From: a virus
Direction: 5' to 3' (one strand)
IMG/VR virus record: IMGVR_UViG_3300035070_002492
Coordinates: 1-22,782 of that record
Length of the DNA stretch: 22,782 nucleotides
Part shown: positions 8,643 through 14,829 of the stretch, piece after piece
Position numbering within the stretch: position 1 is the stretch's first letter
How the letters are laid out: each line of letters begins with the position of its first letter
Notes under the pieces: model-generated
What the model saw: only the letters and a program-made list of their open reading frames with translations
Database searches by the model: none
What the model was told of the DNA's origin: nothing
Position numbers and translations under genes: made by a program

Positions 8643-8788
8643 GCGGAAATTACGAACAAACAAACGACCATAAATTTTGCCGCCAAAGCAAAATGCAAGA
8701 TGCAGCTGTCGGATGGACTGCGACTCGCGTTGTCAGTCACGTTAATCAACGTTACCAAACCCAATGCACTTAGACCTGCGCGGTAGAT
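8627..8788 (-). CDS. Possible membrane peptide with non-standard start (ATC)
   Basis: A perfect TAAGGAGGT ribosome site (8803-8795) follows the o-spanin stop, but no ATG, GTG or TTG at useful spacing opens a long frame. The only long one runs from an ATC seven bases after the ribosome site, through 53 codons, to a TGA inside the terminator stem. The peptide ends in a very hydrophobic segment (FALAAKFMVVCLFVISAASL). It could be a small membrane lysis protein starting at AUC, a gene whose start has mutated, or a chance frame. Confidence 0.35.
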   Translation of the reverse strand: MYRAGLSALGLVTLINVTDNASRSPSDSCILHFALAAKFMVVCLFVISAASLI

Positions 8789-8800
8789 ATGACCACCTCC

Positions 8801-8998
8801 TTATTTACCACAAATTCGTTCAATTAATAGTTTATTCCTAACTAGTTCAATCTTTGTTTGTTCGGTTAGTACGTCATCACTAGATATCGTCACTGGTTGA
8901 ATTACTTCGCATAGGGCGGGTGATTTCGCGCAACTGCTCATTAATAAACACATCGTCACCATTAGCAATATCTTCGTCAACTTGCTGTAACGCCTCAT
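8801..8998 (-). CDS. Rz1-like outer-membrane lipoprotein (o-spanin)
   Basis: 65-aa lipoprotein precursor: basic N-terminus, hydrophobic signal core, then a lipobox-like LMSSC with the lipidated Cys at 23 (Met at -3 is tolerated but not consensus). The mature part resembles short Rz1-type proteins (DDVLTEQTK, then ICGK at the end). O-spanins sit in the outer membrane and, with the i-spanin, fuse the two membranes after the wall is cut. Its 5' part lies inside the i-spanin gene in another frame, the classical spanin overlap, which supports the call. Confidence 0.78.
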   Translation of the reverse strand: MRRYSKLTKILLMVTMCLLMSSCAKSPALCEVIQPVTISSDDVLTEQTKIELVRNKLLIERICGK

Positions 8999-9116
8999 GC
9001 GCTAATACCTTTTCTTCGGCCTCTGAACGCTTACCACGCTCTGATTGCCATGAGTTATACACAAAGTATAGCGCTGCAATTAAAGTCAGAACTACACCTC
9101 CTAGAATCTCAATCAT
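8880..9116 (-). CDS. Rz-like inner-membrane spanin (i-spanin)
   Basis: 78-aa protein: N-terminal membrane anchor (residues 4-20, ILGGVVLTLIAALYFVY) and then a charged coiled-coil-type periplasmic region. The ATG at 9116 was chosen over 9143 because it overlaps the upstream stop (ATGA) and has GGAG eight bases before it. The 3' half overlaps the o-spanin gene by 119 bases in another frame. It is short for an i-spanin, so the call leans on this gene pairing and location. Confidence 0.7.
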   Translation of the reverse strand: MIEILGGVVLTLIAALYFVYNSWQSERGKRSEAEEKVLAHEALQQVDEDIANGDDVFINEQLREITRPMRSNSTSDDI

Positions 9117-9265
9117 TCGACACACTCCACAGCGACACCACATGCAGCATCAACAATTACATCTTGAGTGTCATCACCCAAAACTAGACCATATGACGCG
9201 GCGATTGCAGCAACTAGCGCCACAACTGCCGCAACGATTTTCTTACTTACCGATGGTTTCTTCAC
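9113..9265 (-). CDS. Small one-TM protein, holin candidate
   Basis: 50-aa protein starting at GTG with GGGAGAG four bases upstream. A Lys-rich N-terminus (KKPSVSKK) is followed by one Ala/Val-rich membrane segment (about 10-29) and an acidic C-terminus with two Cys. It lies directly between lysozyme and spanins and overlaps the i-spanin start (ATGA). The lysozyme has no signal or anchor sequence and so needs a holin; this is the best candidate by position, but the 26-aa TM peptide at 9967 and the XhlA-like protein are alternatives. Confidence 0.55.
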   Translation of the reverse strand: MKKPSVSKKIVAAVVALVAAIAASYGLVLGDDTQDVIVDAACGVAVECVE

Positions 9266-9328
9266 AATACTCTCCCAATAAAAAATAACTGATTTTCCTG
9301 AAGTCTTCGCGGAGTAATTAACGCCAGA

Positions 9329-9790
9329 CTAAATAAGACCCTGATAAACACTAGCAATAGATTCACCTCCAATTACTCTAGCGTGTCGATTAGCTCGCTT
9401 AGGCGAATCACTACGCGCCCATTTCGAATCTAAAGCCTCTGTAGCGGCCGTTTCCATATCATTGATAGATAGCGCGCCAATCATCTTCTTAAAGCGTAAC
9501 AGGCCGTGAATACCTAACTGATAGCTCATGCTAATCAACACAGCCTGGACATCTTTTGATTGATCGATAAACCATGCGAACTTGCAGAGTTTACCCTCTT
9601 CTTTACTTGCGTGGTCTTCTAGCCATAACTTAGCAACAGGCTCAGGAATCGAACACTCAAAGTTATCGATGTTCACATTTTTATTGGCTAGCTTAATTCC
9701 ATAGCCAAATGTCGGATAACCTAGCGAATCCTTGTACGGCTTAGCGCGGTATCCTTCCTCAAATGCAATAATATTTACGTAACTCATCAT
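9329..9790 (-). CDS. T4-type lysozyme (GH24 endolysin)
   Basis: 153-aa muramidase. The catalytic triad fits T4 lysozyme spacing: E12 (FEEGYR), D21 (YKDS) and T27 (PTFGYG). Length is close to T4 lysozyme (164 aa). There is no N-terminal membrane or signal-anchor segment, so export should depend on a holin. It cleaves the MurNAc-GlcNAc bond of peptidoglycan. The gene begins with two consecutive ATG codons overlapping the upstream TGA (TGATG), with AAGG just upstream. Confidence 0.9.
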   Translation of the reverse strand: MMSYVNIIAFEEGYRAKPYKDSLGYPTFGYGIKLANKNVNIDNFECSIPEPVAKLWLEDHASKEEGKLCKFAWFIDQSKDVQAVLISMSYQLGIHGLLRFKKMIGALSINDMETAATEALDSKWARSDSPKRANRHARVIGGESIASVYQGLI

Positions 9791-9963
9791 TTAACCTTAA
9801 TTAGCAATCTCTGAGAGCCAAGAAACATCGGCTCAAATGTAATAACAGAGCCCGTATTATACGGAGTTTTCACCATAACAGTTTTATCATCAAACTGCAT
9901 ACCTTCCACAACCTCACCTTTATGGTGGTCGTGGTAGTTTCGCATAAATCGATACTTTCCCAT
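9787..9963 (-). CDS. Small hypothetical protein upstream of lysozyme
   Basis: 58-aa soluble protein (begins MGKYRFMRNYHDHHKGE). GGGAGG lies ten bases before ATG, and an in-frame TGA just upstream fixes the start. The stop overlaps the lysozyme start. It is beta-prone with no membrane segment. It may be a single small domain, but no family is recognised. Confidence 0.55.
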   Translation of the reverse strand: MGKYRFMRNYHDHHKGEVVEGMQFDDKTVMVKTPYNTGSVITFEPMFLGSQRLLIKVK

Positions 9964-9966
9964 AAA

Positions 9967-10047
9967 TCATAAACCTCCCATATATAAACCGTAAATCACC
10001 GTTAAAAACAATCCAACCGATACCGTATTACCTATTAACTTATCCAT
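9967..10047 (-). CDS. 26-aa single-TM peptide
   Basis: ORF with AGGA seven bases before ATG, starting directly after the previous stop and ending four bases before the next gene. It is almost wholly one membrane segment (VGLFLTVIYGLYMGGL). It could be a small holin-type or regulatory membrane peptide; packing between genes is the main evidence that it is real. Confidence 0.5.
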   Translation of the reverse strand: MDKLIGNTVSVGLFLTVIYGLYMGGL

Positions 10048-10048
10048 T

Positions 10049-10381
10049 CTAGTTCCTACCTATAAATTCCATGTTATCGAAAACCTTTGATGGAAGTTTT
10101 CCGTTGTTGTTTTCAAGGCAGTAGATTAACCTATCCACATTCTCTACAGCCTTGGCTAGCAAGCCGTTAAATATCAAACGGCCTCTAACTGATACCTGAT
10201 GGCAAGCCTGCTCCTTTCTGTTCACGAAGCACATGAACGGGATTCCTTTTCCCTTATGCGTCCATAGCGGCTTAACTCTAATTCTATTTACAACACCCAC
10301 TGACAGCCCGGTTAACCTGCAAAGAGCTGTCGTTGATAGGTTAGGATTATCAAGTATCAACCTTTCCAGTTGGCTATCCAT
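10049..10381 (-). CDS. HTH protein in the early part of the lysis operon
   Basis: 110-aa protein, counted from the ATG at 10381; a TTG at 10405 is an alternative in the same frame. Residues about 3-35 form a probable helix-turn-helix (LERLILDNPNLSTTALCRLTG, then SVGVVNRIR), followed by a small basic region. It is likely DNA-binding and could regulate the operon; it does not resemble CI or Cro closely. It overlaps the previous gene's end by eight bases. Confidence 0.6.
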   Translation of the reverse strand: MDSQLERLILDNPNLSTTALCRLTGLSVGVVNRIRVKPLWTHKGKGIPFMCFVNRKEQACHQVSVRGRLIFNGLLAKAVENVDRLIYCLENNNGKLPSKVFDNMEFIGRN

Positions 10382-10604
10382 TTTTAACCCATACGAACTT
10401 ATCAAAATCGCGCTCTAATTGCTCGTAAGTGTAAACAACATCAGTAGCCTCAACCACGAACCCATTAAGCTCATCACTCCACATCATTACAAGCTTGGTT
10501 AGGTTGGTATCAATCGCTATAAACCTCTCGCAGATGTTGCCGTTAACTGGCGGCTTGCTACATACAACAAGCTCTTTGTTATTGCTGAAGTCAAACATGG
10601 ACAT
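10374..10604 (-). CDS. Hypothetical protein
   Basis: 76-aa protein starting at the first of two close ATG codons (10604 or 10598), with GGAG before them; the start overlaps the previous gene's end. Acidic, Trp-containing and soluble (MWSDELNGFVVEATDVVYTY). No family recognised. Confidence 0.55.
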   Translation of the reverse strand: MSMFDFSNNKELVVCSKPPVNGNICERFIAIDTNLTKLVMMWSDELNGFVVEATDVVYTYEQLERDFDKFVWVKNG

Positions 10605-10776
10605 ACTCTCCACTCTTATTGTTATGATTGCAAAACTCACTAGCTACAAAGTGAGTAAAGCCAGAGTTATAACCAGCTTCATAGCTTGGCGTGTAGTCTT
10701 CTTGGTTAGCCAAAGCATTCCACTTTGATTCCAGCTTAGATAGATTCGCTTCTTTAAATTCCACTAACTTGCTCAT
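10591..10776 (-). CDS. Hypothetical protein, first gene of the lysis operon
   Basis: 61-aa protein (MSKLVEFKEANLSKLESKW...). Its ATG has AAGGGA seven bases upstream and lies 35 bases from the -10 of the CRP-type promoter, so it is first in the operon. The N-terminal half is probably helical; the rest contains Tyr/Phe/Asn-rich turns. Function unknown. Confidence 0.65.
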   Translation of the reverse strand: MSKLVEFKEANLSKLESKWNALANQEDYTPSYEAGYNSGFTHFVASEFCNHNNKSGEYVHV

Positions 10777-10798
10777 TGTTTATCCCTTATCGTTTCGT

Positions 10799-10848
10799 TG
10801 AGTTAAATATACAAACAAAACTGATTTGTGTATGTGATGGTCGTCACA
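10799..10848 (-). promoter_or_regulatory. Class II CRP-type promoter of the lysis operon
   Basis: Perfect TGTGA-N6-TCACA at 10833-10848, centred 41.5 bp upstream of predicted +1 (10799). The -10 on the minus strand is TATATT (10811-10806). The hexamer at the -35 position is CATACA, a poor match, as expected for an activator-dependent promoter. Confidence 0.75.
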
Positions 10849-10865
10849 GATTTGATACAGGCAAA

Positions 10866-10892
10866 GAAAAACCCGCTATGGTTGGCGGGTTT
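10866..10892 (-). terminator. Terminator of the recombination operon
   Basis: On the minus strand AACCCGCC... pairs with ...GCGGGTT: AACCCGC (10891-10885) and GCGGGTT (10876-10870) with an 8-nt loop, then TTTTC. It separates the recombination operon from the CRP promoter of the lysis operon. Confidence 0.85.
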
Positions 10893-10898
10893 GGTTGG

Positions 10899-10979
10899 TT
10901 AATTAGATCCAATAAGTAACCCAATTAAAAATGCAAGGCACGCTATAAAGAATACGACAAGCATTATTGCTTTATTCAT
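10899..10979 (-). CDS. 26-aa single-TM peptide after SSB
   Basis: ORF with AGGGG six bases before ATG, ending just before the terminator. MNKAIM is followed by one long membrane segment (LVVFFIACLAFLIGLLIG). It is the last gene of the recombination operon. Role unknown; possibly a membrane-acting early protein such as an exclusion factor, which is a guess. Confidence 0.5.
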   Translation of the reverse strand: MNKAIMLVVFFIACLAFLIGLLIGSN

Positions 10980-10988
10980 GCGCAACCC

Positions 10989-11501
10989 CTAGATGCAGTG
11001 CATTAAGTTGTTATTGTGCATCAGACCAACTGGAGCAAACGGGATGTCGTCATCAAAATCCATAGGAGGCTCATTGTACTGAGGTTGCTGCTGCATTGGC
11101 TGCTGTCGCTGTTGCTGCTGCTGTGGAACTTGCTGGCGTTGCTGGTATTGTTGCTGCTGGGCTTGTTGTTGTTGCTGCGGTTGATTGCCAGTATGCACAA
11201 AGCCTAACTTGGCGTCATGAATCTCAATGGATAGCACCTGACCATTCTGACCATCGAAAGATTTAATCTTCTGAGTTGTGCCGCTTAACTCAATTACAGA
11301 GCCTTCCACAAGTGCCTGTTGATAGAACTGCACCTGAGCCGGAGCCTTGGCAAAGATAACAGCTTCGTAGTTCGTGTATTTATTCTGCTGCGTTTCACGG
11401 TCATAGTATCGAACACCAAGTCGAACGCCAAAGCCGATTGATTCGCCAGCTTGAAATTGGTTAGCTGCTTTGTTCAGTTTGCCTGTGATAGAAATTGCCA
11501 T
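10989..11501 (-). CDS. ssb: Single-stranded DNA-binding protein with poly-Gln linker
   Basis: 170-aa protein. Residues 1-105 are an OB-fold-like region, 107-141 a linker made mostly of Gln, and then an acidic tip MDFDDDIPF (147-155), the motif with which SSB proteins recruit partners. Unusually the tip is not terminal: 15 more residues follow (APVGLMHNNNLMHCI). It follows ERF in the operon, fitting a role in phage replication and annealing-type recombination. The OB domain itself is divergent from E. coli SSB. Confidence 0.8.
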   Translation of the reverse strand: MAISITGKLNKAANQFQAGESIGFGVRLGVRYYDRETQQNKYTNYEAVIFAKAPAQVQFYQQALVEGSVIELSGTTQKIKSFDGQNGQVLSIEIHDAKLGFVHTGNQPQQQQQAQQQQYQQRQQVPQQQQQRQQPMQQQPQYNEPPMDFDDDIPFAPVGLMHNNNLMHCI

Positions 11502-11512
11502 TGTTTTATTCC

Positions 11513-12118
11513 TTATTGTGTTAATTCAGATAGTCGTAAATCGTATGCTTCTTTTGCTTTGTCTTGATGTTGCTTACTTTGTGATAGCTTTTTCCATGCA
11601 TCTCCGAATGCGGTTTTTAGTGATTGCTCATTAGCCGATGATGCTTTGTTTGTAAATTCACCCAGCATCTTATCAAAATCAATAGCTACAGTTTTAACGT
11701 GATTCTGAGCGTTGCTGGTTGCTTGCTGTCTAAACTCATTAGTGTCAGCATCTTTTGAATCGTCAATGTTGTACATACCATTTAGGGCGTACTTACGAGC
11801 GTATGAGCTTGTTGATCCGGTTACCTGTGCGTCATCCATACCTTTCTTGGTTAGAGATTCACGAGCCAGAGCGCTAACGCTGTGCGAGTCAGTTCCATTC
11901 GTTACTGTAACTGTTGCCTTGACGTAGTATCTATCTCCAATCAAAACAATCTCATCACTAACAAACTGAACAAGGCCGTGCTCAGCAAGCAACGGTTTAA
12001 CTGCGCCCATAATATCTTCGCAGCTTCGATAGTTGTATTTCCCGAAAGAATTGAACTGCCCTTTCGGCGCGTTAAGTGTAGCCTGAACCTTAATCAAGCT
12101 TGAGTAGAAATTACTCAT
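11513..12118 (-). CDS. ERF-family single-strand annealing protein
   Basis: 201-aa recombinase. ERF hallmarks are visible: FGKYNYRSCEDIMGAVKPLL (near 26-45), then SYARKYALNGMYNIDDSKDAD (near 105-125). ERF proteins anneal complementary strands and help circularise or recombine phage DNA without RecA. Its start overlaps the exonuclease stop (ATGA), and SSB follows after 11 bases, a usual functional trio. Confidence 0.9.
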   Translation of the reverse strand: MSNFYSSLIKVQATLNAPKGQFNSFGKYNYRSCEDIMGAVKPLLAEHGLVQFVSDEIVLIGDRYYVKATVTVTNGTDSHSVSALARESLTKKGMDDAQVTGSTSSYARKYALNGMYNIDDSKDADTNEFRQQATSNAQNHVKTVAIDFDKMLGEFTNKASSANEQSLKTAFGDAWKKLSQSKQHQDKAKEAYDLRLSELTQ

Positions 12119-12837
12119 AAGAAATTAATCCTCTTGTAAACGTCACGCAATACTGTCACATCTTGAACGCAGTAACTAACGACATCTTCCGGTTTTGTGA
12201 TCCATGTATCATAAACTTTTGAACCATCCATGCCTTCAGTTTTGCTTTGAACGCCAAGCGCTTTAGCAAGGTTATCAAGTGAGATTCGATTACCATAGCC
12301 ACACCAAGCTTCCATCGTACAAAATACATCGCGACCATGGCGAGCGTGCGGGTTAAAGTAAACATTTGGATTCACATTATTGATAACACTGCGATGCCAG
12401 ATAAACGGAATATCAAACTTTGCGTAATGAGCTACAAAGCGCCATTCGTGCATTCCAATCGAGTCACTTAGCCACCGCCAGAACTCGCGAAGCATTTGAG
12501 CCTCACTCATATTCATCTGACTAAACTCTAAAATCTCACCATCCTCGATAGCTGGACAGATAACACAAATCTCACCCTTAGAGCCATCAAACGAAGTCTT
12601 ACGCCAATCTTGCTCACCTTGAATCTTAGCTTGCTCAAATCCAAACTTATCAATCCATTCGCCTTTTAACTCATCGACTGTTTTGTATTTAGCGTCAGAA
12701 CCAAGTCCTAGCGCCTCGATAAGCTTAGGCTTAGTCAGTGCTGACGGAACCTTAATTGAACCTTTAGCTGACTCTACAAACCTATCTAAACCGTTAGGCT
12801 CAGGCAGGGTTTCTATATCAATGTGACAATTTAGCAT
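12115..12837 (-). CDS. DnaQ-like 3'-5' exonuclease (DEDDy)
   Basis: 240-aa nuclease. Exo I motif D7-x-E9 (HIDIETL), Exo II HYAKFD with D142, and Exo III YCVQD (Y222, D226) identify the DEDDy exonuclease fold, which removes 3' nucleotides with two metal ions. The start at 12837 has AGGAG five bases before ATG; the longer frame to 12924 overlaps the upstream gene with no ribosome site. Placed with ERF and SSB, it probably processes ends for annealing. Confidence 0.8.
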   Translation of the reverse strand: MLNCHIDIETLPEPNGLDRFVESAKGSIKVPSALTKPKLIEALGLGSDAKYKTVDELKGEWIDKFGFEQAKIQGEQDWRKTSFDGSKGEICVICPAIEDGEILEFSQMNMSEAQMLREFWRWLSDSIGMHEWRFVAHYAKFDIPFIWHRSVINNVNPNVYFNPHARHGRDVFCTMEAWCGYGNRISLDNLAKALGVQSKTEGMDGSKVYDTWITKPEDVVSYCVQDVTVLRDVYKRINFL

Positions 12838-12997
12838 TTGAACTCCTATTATCATCAATCTGTTGCTGTGCGTATTCTTCCCCAGCAGCGTTACTAACAA
12901 GCGTTGATACAAACTCATGCACACCTACGTTATTGCGCTTGGCTGCATCTTTTATCAACTCATATGTATTTTCGTCTAACTCATTCAAATCAAACAT
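12818..12997 (-). CDS. Small hypothetical, possible ribbon-helix-helix protein
   Basis: 59-aa acidic protein. FDLNELDENTYELIKDAAKR then VGVHEFVSTLVSNAA resembles the strand-helix-helix pattern of Arc/CopG-type proteins, though weakly. GAGG lies eight bases before ATG; a GTG one codon earlier is an alternative. It overlaps the exonuclease start by 20 bases, so the two are coupled. Confidence 0.55.
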   Translation of the reverse strand: MFDLNELDENTYELIKDAAKRNNVGVHEFVSTLVSNAAGEEYAQQQIDDNRSSNAKLSH

Positions 12998-13008
12998 CAC
13001 ACCAACCT

Positions 13009-13275
13009 CTATTTATACTCAACACCAAGCTCTTTAAATAACTTCTTTAGACCTCGACAGTATTTCTTTCTTGTCCTAAATTTGTACTTACCAGTTGACG
13101 GCCAGAAATCAACAATCTTACCTTCATGACTTACAACCAAATGAAAGCCGCCGTTTTTAGATTCAAACTCAACACCTAGCTGCTTTAGCTTTTCCGTTGA
13201 AAACTCAAGATTACTAATCTTCTTCTTTTTCTTTGCTGCGTCCCAATCGCGGAACATTTCACCCATATCGCCCAT
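13009..13275 (-). CDS. Conserved-looking phage hypothetical protein
   Basis: 88-aa basic protein. MGDMGEMFRDWDAAKKKKK, then NLEFSTEKLKQLGVEFESKN and a beta-hairpin-like GGFHLVVSHEGKIVDFWPSTG, ending in a basic helix. Proteins with this order (MFRDWDAxxK...DFWPSTGKY) are familiar in phage early regions but have no known role. GAGG lies eight bases before ATG. First gene of the recombination operon. Confidence 0.65.
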   Translation of the reverse strand: MGDMGEMFRDWDAAKKKKKISNLEFSTEKLKQLGVEFESKNGGFHLVVSHEGKIVDFWPSTGKYKFRTRKKYCRGLKKLFKELGVEYK

Positions 13276-13300
13276 AATAAAAGCCTCATCACTTTCGAAT

Positions 13301-13350
13301 TACACACAGCTTAACCACCATCGATTTAATTTACTGTGAGCTCTATCACA
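13301..13350 (-). promoter_or_regulatory. Possible minus-strand CRP-type promoter of the recombination operon
   Basis: The palindromic site at 13335-13350 also faces the minus strand. At exactly the spacing used elsewhere lies TAAGCT (13313-13308), a weak -10 that keeps the key A2 and T6. Predicted +1 is 13301, 26 bases before the ATG. Confidence 0.35.
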
Positions 13351-13383
13351 AAATAAAAATCACGGTAGGATATAATTTACAAA
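13335..13383 (+). promoter_or_regulatory. Class II CRP-type promoter of the DUF968/RusA operon
   Basis: Perfect TGTGA-N6-TCACA (13335-13350), then a consensus -10 TATAAT (13371-13376); the centre is at about -40.5. The -35 position reads ACAAAA, a poor match. Confidence 0.75.
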
Positions 13384-13397
13384 ACAAAGGAGAAAGC

Positions 13398-13748
13398 ATT
13401 GCAAGTCGAGTGTATAGAAACAAAAAGATAGCTAAACACATTCAGCAAAATATGAACTGCTGCATAACAGGTGCACCATATCCAGACCCGCACCACATTA
13501 TAGGAAATGGATATTCAGCAATGGGAAGTAAAGCGCCAGACTGGACGCAGATGGCACTATCACACCATTTACACCAGGAGTTACATAATTTCGGATGGAA
13601 AGCATTTGAAAATAAATACGGACGCACACAGAAATCAATGGTAGCTGAAACACTAGCTATATTACACGCAGAGAAAATCATTGACCTATATCAATTAGAA
13701 GTTGATGGCTGGGTATTTGAAGAAATGGAGAGGCTATATTGTGAGTGA
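13398..13748 (+). CDS. DUF968-type HNH nuclease-like protein
   Basis: 116 aa from an ATT codon, or 112 aa from GTG at 13410. The core CCITG...PDPHHIIGNGYSAMGSKAPD, then LSHHLHQELHN, matches the DUF968/Ref-type His-rich domain, a metal-dependent HNH-like nuclease fold; E. coli phage Ref cuts DNA with RecA. A strong AAGGAG ribosome site (13387-13392) is five bases from the ATT but 17 from the GTG, so initiation at AUU is likely. It is first gene after a CRP-type promoter and is coupled to the resolvase gene. Confidence 0.72.
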   Translation: MASRVYRNKKIAKHIQQNMNCCITGAPYPDPHHIIGNGYSAMGSKAPDWTQMALSHHLHQELHNFGWKAFENKYGRTQKSMVAETLAILHAEKIIDLYQLEVDGWVFEEMERLYCE

Positions 13749-14145
13749 TTGGATATTTGAACTACCTCTAAAGGTCGTCATGCCACGAAAGACCAAAAAG
13801 GATAAGGTTATACCAATAAACATAAACTGGTATCGTAACGCTCACCACAGGGAGTCTAACGACGTAAAGAAAGCATACAAGGCTTTAATTGCCGACCAAT
13901 TTGAAGGGTTAAGGAAGCCAGAGGGTAAAATACACGTACATTACGACTACTACGCGGCAATGAATAACAGCCCCGACCTGGATAACCTGACAGGATGTGC
14001 AAAGAAGTTCTTTCAGGATGCAATGGTAGAGCTAGGATTTATAGAAGACGATAACATCCACTTTATACCAAGCACATCAGAAAAGTATTGCGGAATAGAT
14101 AGAGATAACCCGCGCTTGGTTGTGAAGATACAAGAGTTAAATTAA
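13741..14145 (+). CDS. RusA-like Holliday junction resolvase
   Basis: 134-aa protein. SPDLDNLTGCAKKFFQDAM, then LGFIEDDN matches the RusA pattern of acidic residues (D-x-D-N and D-D) that bind metal and cut four-way junctions. The GTG start at 13741 overlaps the upstream gene's stop and has GGAGAGG seven bases before it; the longer frame from 13702 lacks such a site. It probably resolves replication and recombination intermediates before packaging. Confidence 0.78.
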   Translation: MSDWIFELPLKVVMPRKTKKDKVIPININWYRNAHHRESNDVKKAYKALIADQFEGLRKPEGKIHVHYDYYAAMNNSPDLDNLTGCAKKFFQDAMVELGFIEDDNIHFIPSTSEKYCGIDRDNPRLVVKIQELN

Positions 14146-14149
14146 ACAT

Positions 14150-14177
14150 AGGCTGCCGATTGGTGGCCTTTTTTATT
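14150..14177 (+). terminator. Terminator after the RusA-like gene
   Basis: AGGC (14150-14153) pairs with GCCT (14166-14169), with an inner CC-GATT-GG step, followed by six T. Confidence 0.7.
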
Positions 14178-14223
14178 GATAGGCAAAACCTTTCAAAATC
14201 AAATTAACGATTGAATCAAACGA

Positions 14224-14260
14224 TTGGAGATAAATTCTAGGTCGCGCAATAATTAGCTCA
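14224..14260 (+). promoter_or_regulatory. Probable promoter for the small-gene cluster
   Basis: -10 AATAAT (14248-14253), possible -35 TTGGAG (14224-14229), 18-bp spacer. The -10 to ATG distance (33) and the leader resemble the promoter at 15318. No CRP site at -41.5. Confidence 0.4.
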
Positions 14261-14280
14261 ACCAAACAAGAGGTCGCAAA

Positions 14281-14415
14281 ATGTTCAAAGCAGAAATAAT
14301 AGATGGAAAATTCACCGTAATTCATTGCGGCGAGGTTATTGAGCAAAACCCTGACTGGAACTTCTTACAAGAAGCATGGGAAAGAGCCGATGAGCTTAAC
14401 GAGGAAACCCAATGA
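14281..14415 (+). CDS. Small hypothetical protein
   Basis: 44-aa acidic protein (MFKAEIIDGKFTVIHCGEV...), with AGAGGT seven bases before ATG. It overlaps the next gene by ATGA. No family recognised. Confidence 0.55.
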   Translation: MFKAEIIDGKFTVIHCGEVIEQNPDWNFLQEAWERADELNEETQ

Positions 14416-14531
14416 TAACAACACAACAAAATAGCCTTGGCTTGTGGTTCATTCACTTAGACGGCGACGTTTTAACTGGCGGATGGATTACAGAGCAAGA
14501 AGCAATTAACGAAATGGAGCAATACAAATGA
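14412..14531 (+). CDS. Small hypothetical protein
   Basis: 39-aa protein (NSLGLWFIHLDGDVLTGGW in the centre) that overlaps both neighbours by ATGA. The three-gene overlap chain is the evidence for translation. Function unknown. Confidence 0.5.
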   Translation: MITTQQNSLGLWFIHLDGDVLTGGWITEQEAINEMEQYK

Positions 14532-14815
14532 ATTGGGTAAATATTGAAAAAGAAACACCAGAGATTGGTGAGTTGGTTTTGGTTTCGTTTAGAACAAATA
14601 TCGGAACGCAGCAAATGACAACGGCAAAATACAACATCATCAATCACTCAGCGCATGGTGATAACTATCATCCACAGTGGAATGTTGAGGTTTCTGGTGG
14701 CCACACACTAAACACAGTTACTCACTGGTGTTCAATCAAGAATCCATTGGTTTGCAAGTGCGGAAAAGTCGAAGGCGCAAGCTACTGTTACGAAGGCGAT
14801 TGTTTGCCGTTTTAG
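14528..14815 (+). CDS. DUF551-like protein with Cys-rich tail
   Basis: 95-aa protein. The first 75 residues fit the DUF551 pattern: W near the start, P-E-I-G then LVLVSF, and closing VTHWCSIKNP. DUF551 proteins are common small phage proteins of unknown role. The last 20 residues carry four Cys (CKCGKVEGASYCYEGDC), which could bind zinc. Confidence 0.6.
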   Translation: MNWVNIEKETPEIGELVLVSFRTNIGTQQMTTAKYNIINHSAHGDNYHPQWNVEVSGGHTLNTVTHWCSIKNPLVCKCGKVEGASYCYEGDCLPF

Positions 14816-14829
14816 ATAGGAGAAAGGTT

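Noticed and set aside
8598-8786. Plus-strand frame of 62 codons starting at GTG
   Set aside because: No ribosome site, and it runs through the minus-strand terminator and promoter region of the lysis/MazG operons.
11070-11190. Repeated GCTG/TTGCTG units resembling a DNA repeat array
   Set aside because: This is the poly-Gln linker codons of the SSB gene, not a CRISPR or iteron array; no regular spacers.
12838-12924. Longer exonuclease reading frame
   Set aside because: No ribosome site, and the exonuclease fold begins right after 12837, where AGGAG is well placed.
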